From JBEBVQ01 sp964527735 (lineage in GTDB: Bacteria; Bacteroidota; Bacteroidia; Chitinophagales; Chitinophagaceae), in contig CAZGPG010000008.1 in assembly GCA_964527735.1 (NCBI GenBank), positions 79,623 through 143,622 on the forward strand: DNA of 64,000 nucleotides, given 5' to 3'. Shown one piece after another: positions 16,821-23,434 of this stretch. The notes under the pieces were generated by a model that had not been told where the DNA came from, made no database searches, and worked only from the letters and a program-made list of their open reading frames with translations. Every line of letters begins with the position of its first letter. Position 1 is the first letter of the stretch. The position numbers and the translations under genes are program-made.

Positions 16821-18452
16821 ATGATTTCAGTATCTAATTTATCGCTGCGCTACGGCAAGCGTGTGTTGTTTGAAGATGTGAACCTCCGTTTTACGGAAGG
16901 CAACTGTTATGGTGTGATCGGCGCCAACGGCGCCGGGAAGTCCACGTTTATGAAAATCCTGTCCGGCGAAATAGAGCCGACAACCGGCAGAGTGGAGATA
17001 TCCAAAGATCAGCGGATGAGCGTGCTGAATCAAAACCACAACGAATTTAATGAAATATCCGTACTGGATACCGTGATCCGCGGCAACGGCAAGTTGTTTG
17101 AGATCATGCAGGCCAAAGACGCGATTTACGCTAAAGAAGATTTTACGGAAGAAGACGGCATACGTGCCGGTGATCTGGAAGCGTTGTTTGGTGAAATGGG
17201 AGGATGGAATGCAGAAAGCGATGCCGCTACCTTGCTCAGCAACCTCGGCATCAAGGAAGGACTGCATCAGAGGTTAACGAAAGAGCTGGACGGGAACCAG
17301 AAAGTGCGTGTGCTGCTGGCACAGGCATTATTCGGCAATCCCGACATCCTGCTGCTCGATGAACCGACCAACGACCTGGATCTCCATACCATCGCCTGGT
17401 TGGAAAACTTCCTGGCCGATTACGACAAGATCGTGCTTGTAGTGTCGCATGACCGTCACTTTCTGGATGCTGTGTGTACCCATGTCGCTGATATTGATTT
17501 CGGGAAGATCAGCATCTTTACCGGTAACTATACATTCTGGTACGAATCCAGCCAGTTGTTGCTGAAGCAACGGTCGGAGCAGAACCGGAAGGCCGAGGAT
17601 AAAATTGCCGAACTGAAGGAGTTTATTGCCCGGTTTTCGGCCAATGCATCTAAAAGTAAACAGGCCACCAGCCGGAAAAAAGCGCTGGATAAGATCAAGC
17701 TCGATGAAATGCGGCCGTCCAACCGGAAGTACCCCGCTATATTATTTAATAACCAAGTGCGGGAGGCCGGCGACCAGATACTGGAAGCAAAAAAGCTTTC
17801 CAAAACCCTGAACGGGGAAGTGCTGTTTAAAGATATCAGCTTTGACGTGAAGCGCGGGCAGAAGATCGCGGTCGTTTCTGAGAACAGCCTGGCGACCACT
17901 GCTTTTTACCAGATACTGATGGGAGAAGATAAGGATTATGAAGGCAGCTTCAAATGGGGTGTGACAATTACGCCGGCATATCTTCCTAATGATAATGCAT
18001 CATATTTTGCCAATAAAGACCTCAACCTCGTAGATTGGCTCCGTCAGTATTCGGAAGAAAAAGACGAAACATTTATCCGGGGCTTCCTGGGACGAATGCT
18101 GTTTAGCGGGGAAGAAACGCTGAAAAATTGCACAGTATTGAGCGGAGGCGAAAAAGTACGCTGTATGCTGAGCCGTATGATGATGCAAAAAGGCAATGTG
18201 CTCCTGTTTGACGAACCAACGAACCACCTGGACCTGGAATCTATTACTGCGTTGAATAACGGGATGAAGGATTTTAAGGGAACGGTCCTGTTCACCACGC
18301 GCGACCATGAGCTGGCACAGACCGTTGCGGACAGGGTACTGGAGCTGACACCATCGGGACTGATTGACCGGGAAAGCAACTTTGACGATTACCTGTCGGA
18401 CGAACGTGTAAAAGGCCTTAAGGCTGAAATGTATAATGGCGCCCCGGCGTAG
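16821..18452 (+). CDS. ABC-F family ATPase (YbiT/YkpA-like)
   Basis: At 543 residues it carries two ATP-binding cassettes joined by a charged linker, with no membrane segment, as in ABC-F proteins that act on the ribosome. The first cassette has Walker A GANGAGKST (34-42), signature LDGNQKVR and Walker B LLLDEPTNDLDL. The second has signature LSGGEKVR and Walker B LLFDEPTNHLDL. Its Walker A position reads VVSENSLATTAFYQIL, without the usual glycines and lysine. The YbiT/YkpA subgroup is known for a modified site here, but the missing Lys is notable. The likely role is rescue or regulation of translating ribosomes. Confidence 0.9.
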   Translation: MISVSNLSLRYGKRVLFEDVNLRFTEGNCYGVIGANGAGKSTFMKILSGEIEPTTGRVEISKDQRMSVLNQNHNEFNEISVLDTVIRGNGKLFEIMQAKDAIYAKEDFTEEDGIRAGDLEALFGEMGGWNAESDAATLLSNLGIKEGLHQRLTKELDGNQKVRVLLAQALFGNPDILLLDEPTNDLDLHTIAWLENFLADYDKIVLVVSHDRHFLDAVCTHVADIDFGKISIFTGNYTFWYESSQLLLKQRSEQNRKAEDKIAELKEFIARFSANASKSKQATSRKKALDKIKLDEMRPSNRKYPAILFNNQVREAGDQILEAKKLSKTLNGEVLFKDISFDVKRGQKIAVVSENSLATTAFYQILMGEDKDYEGSFKWGVTITPAYLPNDNASYFANKDLNLVDWLRQYSEEKDETFIRGFLGRMLFSGEETLKNCTVLSGGEKVRCMLSRMMMQKGNVLLFDEPTNHLDLESITALNNGMKDFKGTVLFTTRDHELAQTVADRVLELTPSGLIDRESNFDDYLSDERVKGLKAEMYNGAPA

Positions 18453-18493
18453 GGGTATGACACCTCGGTTACGTTTTAGTACAGGAGATGAAA

Positions 18494-18518
18494 ATCCGGG
18501 TTAGGGGACTTCCCGGAT
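18494..18518. repeat. Small hairpin between ABC-F and lipoprotein genes
   Basis: ATCCGGG pairs with CCCGGAT across an 11-base loop. No T tract follows, so it is only a weak terminator candidate. Confidence 0.4.
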
Positions 18519-18540
18519 AATAATTTAATTCCATAATACT

Positions 18541-19302
18541 ATGAACCGATACCGTTCGTTAATACCTGTGTTGATGATTGCTGCTGTGACTGGAGGAGTG
18601 TTGGTAATGGGAGTCACCGGTTGTGCTAAAAAAGAAGAACCTGCTATACATAGTTATAAAATTTCCGGCACGGTATATTATGACTGTGCCAAAAAACCAT
18701 ATGCCGGGCAAACGCTCGAGTTGATACATTATACCAGCACTACAGCAAATTCATTTTCCGGAGGAGCCCAAACTGTTACAGATAATTTCGGGCGGTTTTC
18801 ATTCACCTACACCGACAGTAAAGGTGATGGTTACTTCACCAATGAATATCAGGTTTTTGCGAAAAATTATTTCGGTTCTAAAAAGTTACTGATTTCCCGG
18901 ATACCAGGCACAGGAGATTTGGACGTCGGCAACTTGTATGTGGGGAATAAAATTAAGTTATTTGTCGATATTAAAGCCGGGTATAATAAGAATGAAATCA
19001 CCGATACCTTGTTTTTTGGCATTAGTGAGACTGAATATCATTATATAACACCCATAGTCAGTACGGGAGATTTATATGAGTTTAATGCGCCGCCACGTTT
19101 GTACAATGACAACAGCAGCTCCTTTTCGACCAACAGTTTCCTTTTTGCAATAGGTAGGGAAGCCTATATGAACAATTTTACCGCGCTGTTCGACAATTCC
19201 ATACAGGCATCTTATCTCGTATACAAGTCGGAATATCTTTCTGCTCCGGATTGTGCGATCCAGCAACATAATATCGTTGATACGGTACGGGTAGAATTAT
19301 AA
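18541..19302 (+). CDS. Putative lipoprotein of unknown function
   Basis: This 253-residue protein has a lipoprotein signal peptide ending VMGVTGCAKKEE, with Cys28 as the lipid-bearing residue. The mature part starts with a carboxypeptidase-regulatory-like or CNA-B-like strand pattern (ISGTVYYDCAKKPYAGQTLE...TVTDNFGRFSFTYTD), common in outer-membrane lipoproteins of Bacteroidota. The second half is unassigned beta structure. It is a single gene with no evident partner. Confidence 0.75.
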   Translation: MNRYRSLIPVLMIAAVTGGVLVMGVTGCAKKEEPAIHSYKISGTVYYDCAKKPYAGQTLELIHYTSTTANSFSGGAQTVTDNFGRFSFTYTDSKGDGYFTNEYQVFAKNYFGSKKLLISRIPGTGDLDVGNLYVGNKIKLFVDIKAGYNKNEITDTLFFGISETEYHYITPIVSTGDLYEFNAPPRLYNDNSSSFSTNSFLFAIGREAYMNNFTALFDNSIQASYLVYKSEYLSAPDCAIQQHNIVDTVRVEL

Positions 19303-19361
19303 TCCCGGGAAATTCCGACATTATTCCACATTCCACGGACCTGCCTATGTATAACGATGTC

Positions 19362-19382
19362 ATTGCGGCCTTGAGCCGCAAT
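19362..19382. repeat. Short palindromic repeat in a 320-bp gap
   Basis: ATTGCGGC and GCCGCAAT form an 8-bp stem around CTTGA, preceded by GATGTC. It resembles dispersed REP-type hairpins. The rest of the gap from 19303 to 19622 is AT-rich and shows no gene, only the promoter box of the next gene. Confidence 0.55.
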
Positions 19383-19583
19383 CGCCTCAGCCACCATAAA
19401 GAGTACATAAGGAGTAGCACACCCGCAAGCAAATCTGAGTAGTGTAAATCTTTAGAATTGAGTATATTATCTTTTACTTTTTCTACTTAACATAATATAA
19501 ATTATAGAACAAAATGAAAGATTGAATTGTAAAGCTATTTAGACATTCATCGAGAATATTTCATATTTCATCTGCATTGCGTT

Positions 19584-19591
19584 TACTTTTG
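19584..19591 (+). promoter_or_regulatory. -7 box of the Cys/Met-metabolism PLP gene
   Basis: TACTTTTG matches TAnnTTTG exactly and lies 31 bases before the ATG at 19623. Confidence 0.55.
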
Positions 19592-19622
19592 CATTTATAT
19601 TCATGCCTTTCAAAAAACAATT

Positions 19623-20843
19623 ATGACACAGGATATTATCGAATCCATAGCTACTGCCGCGGTCCGCGGTGTGACCCATGAGTTCCCCGAACACGCGCAT
19701 ATAGCGCCGATCTTTGCTACAAGCACCTTTACATTTGATGATGCACAACAAGGAATGGATCGGTTTACAAAAAAAGAAGACGGATACATATATTCCCGTT
19801 TTGGTAATCCTACCACAGCGGCGGCGGCCGAAATCATTGCAAGTCTTGAAACCTTTGGGATAAAGGATGATGACGGAAACCCCTTAAAGGCCAAGGCACT
19901 TCTGCAGGCCAGCGGACAGGCAGCCATGACCACTATGCTCATGGCTAATTTGTCTGCCGGTGACAGCCTGGTATCCAGCCACGCCATCTACGGAGGCACA
20001 CATGAGTTTCTCAGCAAGCTCCTTCCAAGATTCGGTATCAACTGCCATTTCATTGATATGGAAGATTTCAACGTCCTGGAAAATGCATTAAAAACCAATT
20101 CGTCCATAAAGCTGATCCACCTGGAGACACCCGCCAATCCGGCAATGCAATGTATTGATCTCGAAGCGGTATGCGCCCTGGCGAAGCAATACGGAAAATT
20201 GGTTACGGTAGATAATACCTTTGCCACTCCATATCTGCAGCAGCCTTTCCGGTACGGCGCAGATTATATCTTTCATTCCACAACAAAATTTCTGAACGGA
20301 CATGGCAATGCGATCGGCGGCGTGCTGATCGGAAAAGATGTGGAAGCAATGGATAACCGGGTTTTTAATACCTATAAGCTGATGGGTGGAAACGCAAACC
20401 CGTTTGATGCTTTCCTCCTCATACAAGGCATTAAAACGCTGGCGGTACGAATGGATCGTCACTGCAGCAACGCAGTGCAGGTAGCAGCATATCTCGAAAA
20501 GCATCCCGCAATCAAAACGGTGAATTACAACGGCCTTGTCAGCCATCCCGGGTACAATATCTCCCAAAAACAGATGCGGCATCCGGGCGCTGTGCTGAGC
20601 TTTGAATTGAAAGGTGGTTATGAGCGTGCAGTAACGTTCATTGACAGGCTACGCATTTGCGTCAGAGCCGTATCCCTGGGCACTACCGATACCCTGGCCT
20701 CACATCCTGCATCAATGTCGCACTCCGGAATGTCTGCCCGGCAGCGGCAGGAAGCAGGTATCTCCGACGGACTGGTACGCATGAGCATTGGCCTGGAGGA
20801 TATCGCAGACCTGCTCAGCGATATGGAGCAGGCACTGGCATAA
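19623..20843 (+). CDS. Cys/Met-metabolism PLP-dependent enzyme (gamma-lyase/gamma-synthase type)
   Basis: At 406 residues it shows the family features in order: YSRFGNPT (Tyr and Arg that bind phosphate from the partner subunit), SGQAAMTTM, the PLP Asp in VTVDNTFATPYLQQP, and the Schiff-base lysine K222 in HSTTKFLNGHG. SLGTTDTLASHPASMSH binds the substrate carboxylate. It is probably a methionine gamma-lyase, cystathionine gamma-lyase or O-acetylhomoserine sulfhydrylase; motifs alone do not decide. It is a single gene with its own promoter. A converging lipase remnant abuts its 3' end. Confidence 0.9.
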   Translation: MTQDIIESIATAAVRGVTHEFPEHAHIAPIFATSTFTFDDAQQGMDRFTKKEDGYIYSRFGNPTTAAAAEIIASLETFGIKDDDGNPLKAKALLQASGQAAMTTMLMANLSAGDSLVSSHAIYGGTHEFLSKLLPRFGINCHFIDMEDFNVLENALKTNSSIKLIHLETPANPAMQCIDLEAVCALAKQYGKLVTVDNTFATPYLQQPFRYGADYIFHSTTKFLNGHGNAIGGVLIGKDVEAMDNRVFNTYKLMGGNANPFDAFLLIQGIKTLAVRMDRHCSNAVQVAAYLEKHPAIKTVNYNGLVSHPGYNISQKQMRHPGAVLSFELKGGYERAVTFIDRLRICVRAVSLGTTDTLASHPASMSHSGMSARQRQEAGISDGLVRMSIGLEDIADLLSDMEQALA

Positions 20844-20860
20844 CACTCAGAAAAATACAG

Positions 20861-21127
20861 GATCACCACGGTAGAATCTGCACGCATCCATAGCATCCAG
20901 GCATTATCAAGCCCCAGGCTCCCGGAGCGGTAATCCGGCCGGTAGCCGGATACCAGGTCCCGGAAGTCAGCCTGGCCTGTAGTATCCAGGAGCGCCGTGT
21001 TAAGCTGCAGCAGTTCATCGCATTCCGCAGCATCAAAGCCCGGCCTGAAAGAATGACTTACAACCTGGCCAGTTGAACAGAAGGCATGGAAAACGAACAG
21101 CGCCGGTAACAGAAATATCCGTATCAT
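20861..21127 (-). pseudogene. N-terminal remnant of a lipase-family gene
   Basis: The frame starts MIRIFLLPALFVFHAFCSTG (signal peptide). It continues with FRPGFDAAECDELLQLN, a spacer, and YRSGSLGLDNAWMLWMRADS before TVVI. This resembles the start of Bacteroidota lipase_3-type secreted lipases, in which a GLDNRWDLW-like strand precedes the catalytic domain. After about 89 codons the similarity stops and the frame runs into the antisense of the neighbouring PLP enzyme gene. The catalytic GxSxG part is absent, so the 3' end appears deleted. Confidence 0.6.
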
Positions 21128-21245
21128 AAAAATCTTTTTGCCTGTGCGGAATGCTAACAAAAATACGGATTTCAACAAGCGTTCGAAAACTGTTCAACCA
21201 GCAAATCTCCTGACAGGCATTACTACCGCATACGCCCGATTGCGT

Positions 21246-21341
21246 CTATGCCGCCCAGGGGTCCAGCACGACCTTCACACAGCTATCTTCCTTCTTCTTG
21301 AAGATATCATAACCATGCGCTACAACGCTGCTGGAGTTGAG
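21246..21341 (-). pseudogene. C-terminal remnant of a zinc-dependent alcohol dehydrogenase
   Basis: The last 31 codons before the stop read LNSSSVVAHGYDIFKKKEDS followed by CVKVVLDPWAA. AHGYDIFKKKED...KVVLxPW is the characteristic end of medium-chain Zn alcohol/formaldehyde dehydrogenases. The codons upstream of this stretch show no dehydrogenase sequence, so only the tail survives. With the lipase head next to it, this marks a decayed segment. Confidence 0.6.
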
Positions 21342-21544
21342 TTTTTTTAGCCATAATATACAAAGAATGGCATAGAAAAACCTCTGACTTTTTACAATCA
21401 GAGGCTCATTCTTCGTGGTAAATCCTATTGCTATCAAGTTGCTCTCCAACATAGCTTGAGTCCTCTTCAGATTTACGCTGGTAATAAAAGGGTTTTGAAC
21501 CTAATTTCCACCAACTATTTTTCAGTACATTACCAAAAATTACA

Positions 21545-21716
21545 TTGTTGTCCGGAAAAGCAAGCTTATCTGTGTCGGTAGCGTTCGGTGTACATCGTCA
21601 ACTTAATAGACGTTTGTCATGCTGACGAAGGAAGCATCCCACAAAACACTGGAAATCAATCTCTATAAGAGACCTTTCATTCGTCAGGATGACATCGTGG
21701 CTCAACTCAAAAAATC
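21545..21716. repeat. Partial second copy of the 26.5-kb MITE-like element
   Basis: It starts with TTGTTGTCCGGAAAAGC (21545-21561) and continues through TGTACATCGTC, AGACGTTTGTCATGCTGACG, GAAGGAAGCATCCCAC and GACATCGTGG. These occur in the same order as in the element at 26506-26795. The right inverted terminus is missing, and the right arm of the inner palindrome is degraded (ATTCGTCAGGATGAC). Confidence 0.65.
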
Positions 21717-21777
21717 ATTACCGATACAAGTTTACTTCATCGTTCCTCAGGGCTCAACCTGTCCCGTCCTGAAATAA

Positions 21778-22533
21778 CTAAGACACACACACCCGTGCAG
21801 TTACCTCCTTATCCACCTGCTCCTGTACCGCAGCAGACTTTTCAGCAGGCAACGGGCGCAGTGTCGTCATGACGAATAACGCATTCGTAAAAGCCATCAG
21901 CAGCACAGACGAGATAATCGTGTTGACACGGGTTTCGGGATTCCTAATCCCCGTAAAGAAATACAATGGTAGAAACAGAAGACCGCTTGCAGCCAGGCTG
22001 CCCAGCCAGAGCATTTTCGCCCCCGGCCAGTGCATCACCATAAACAGAGCCCCCATAAAGAACAAAATACCCGTAAGCGACCCGGCTGCGATCACCAACT
22101 TATCCCGCGATGTACGGACATTTTTCACCAACAGGATAAACATTAAAGGCAAAAAGACAAAGCTGAGTGTCACGATAGACAATAATAGCAGTGCACTCGC
22201 TCCGGGCCAGTGCATGATCTTCAAAAACGATCCGGCAAATGCAGTAACAGCGCTCACAGCCCCTGCAACAAAAAGTGATTTTTTCATTTGGTAGTAATTT
22301 TTGAATGTTAGCAATAACCGGGTTTCCGTTTCTATCTCCCGCAGCTCTTGCTTGTAGAACCGGCGGATAACCGTCTGATAGCAGGCCTCGAAATCCCCGT
22401 CCTCCCCGAGGTCCTGTTCGATGATACAACAGATATGATCCAGCAGATTGTACTGCAGATCTTCCAGGACGATACCCCGTGCACGGAGATCCTCCAGGAT
22501 GAAGTCAATCTGCTGCTCGCTGATCCGGTACAT
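21778..22533 (-). CDS. Membrane protein with GldL-like KIMHWPGA motifs, partner of PadR
   Basis: This 251-residue protein has a soluble helical N-terminus of about 80 residues (LEDLQYNLLDHICCIIEQDL). Six hydrophobic helices follow as two similar halves: one contains FLKIMHWPGASALLLLSIV and the other FMVMHWPGAKMLWLGSLA. The HWPGA helix motif is also seen in GldL of the gliding/T9SS motor, but the rest differs. Its start overlaps the padR stop (TGATG), so it is coupled to the regulator and probably controlled by it. PadR genes often pair with small membrane proteins of unknown role. Confidence 0.8.
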   Translation of the reverse strand: MYRISEQQIDFILEDLRARGIVLEDLQYNLLDHICCIIEQDLGEDGDFEACYQTVIRRFYKQELREIETETRLLLTFKNYYQMKKSLFVAGAVSAVTAFAGSFLKIMHWPGASALLLLSIVTLSFVFLPLMFILLVKNVRTSRDKLVIAAGSLTGILFFMGALFMVMHWPGAKMLWLGSLAASGLLFLPLYFFTGIRNPETRVNTIISSVLLMAFTNALFVMTTLRPLPAEKSAAVQEQVDKEVTARVCVS

Positions 22534-22877
22534 CAGAATGCGGTTTTAGGTTTCAGGTCCAGTAAAAAGATCATTGTATCCATAAAAGCCTCCAATTCCT
22601 TGACCTTCTCCTTCGTCCTGGATTTGCCGGCCGGGCTGAGGCGGTAATACTTACGTACCCGTTTCCCGATGTATTCTGTTTCCGTCGTTACAAGCCCTTC
22701 ACTTTCCAGCGCATGCAGCGTCGGGTACAGGGCGCCCTCTGTGATCTGGATGCGTTCGCCAGTCCGTTCTTTTACCTTCTGCGTGATCTCATAACCGTAC
22801 ATTTTCCGGTTGTCCGACAACAGTTTCAGTACAATCGTTTTCAGTGTACCCTTTACCAGTTCTGATGAATAAACCAT
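22533..22877 (-). CDS. PadR-family transcriptional regulator
   Basis: This 114-residue winged-helix protein has the features GTLKTIVLKLLSDNRKMYGYE, TEGALYPTLHALESEGLV and the wing GKRVRKYYRLSPAGK. A short C-terminal helix serves for dimerisation. PadR proteins repress nearby genes and respond to small ligands. The downstream coupled membrane protein is the obvious target, together with autoregulation. Confidence 0.95.
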   Translation of the reverse strand: MVYSSELVKGTLKTIVLKLLSDNRKMYGYEITQKVKERTGERIQITEGALYPTLHALESEGLVTTETEYIGKRVRKYYRLSPAGKSRTKEKVKELEAFMDTMIFLLDLKPKTAF

Positions 22878-22900
22878 GATCTTTTATTGAATCCCTAAGA

Positions 22901-22908
22901 CAAAAATA
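22901..22908 (-). promoter_or_regulatory. -7 box of padR
   Basis: On the minus strand this is TATTTTTG, an exact TAnnTTTG, 23 bases before the padR start. A TTG lies about 21 bases further upstream. Confidence 0.55.
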
Positions 22909-23246
22909 CATAAGAATCCAATGCATTAACAACAAATGCAAGTATATTTTTTTCGTGTGCCATTTGTTTTATTAAAATGAAGCAGATAACCGGTCTGCGG
23001 CCATTGGAAACAATGAGGTAAAAAAACAGCGATGCCCTCACAAACACCATTAAAATCAAAAAAGACATGCGTAAAAATGATGTGCTGTTGAGGGCAGGTA
23101 TCCGATAAAACAAATATCACCCGGCTCTGATACCGCAGCATATAAAACAAGGCTGTCTTAAAAGTTCGTCATTTCCCTTCAGTGAGAGAAGTTCGGAAGG
23201 AATGCAAATGTATTTTGTATGATTACTAAGCTTACATCAAAATATG
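22909..23246. other. Intergenic stretch without a recognisable gene
   Basis: About 340 bases of AT-rich sequence with no supported coding frame on either strand. A segment at 23151-23180 (GGCTGTCTTAAAAGTTCGTC) resembles the ends of dispersed palindromes such as the one at 53281. Confidence 0.5.
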
Positions 23247-23329
23247 ATGTCATCCTGACGAAGGAAGGATCTCACAAAACACAGGCCTCTCCTGCATTAC
23301 GTGAGATCCTTCCTTCGTCAGGATGACAT
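23247..23329. repeat. Perfect long palindromic intergenic repeat
   Basis: Two perfectly complementary arms of 29 bases (23247-23275 and 23301-23329) begin with the word GTCATCCTGACGAAGGAAGG and surround a 25-base loop. It belongs to the same word family as the inner palindromes at 21616 and 26578. This is a common type of dispersed hairpin in Bacteroidota. Confidence 0.85.
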
Positions 23330-23434
23330 AGAGGACAGATTCATGCGCTACGTCACTGTATCATATAAATTTAGCACGCTGAATATTTCGTCGAAAATGA
23401 CACTGTTAACCTTTTTGGACAACCACGCTCCGTG

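Noticed and set aside
20618..21178. A 186-residue minus-strand protein overlapping the Cys/Met PLP gene
   Set aside because: Only the first about 89 codons after the Met at 21127 look like a real protein (lipase head). The rest is antisense to the PLP gene.
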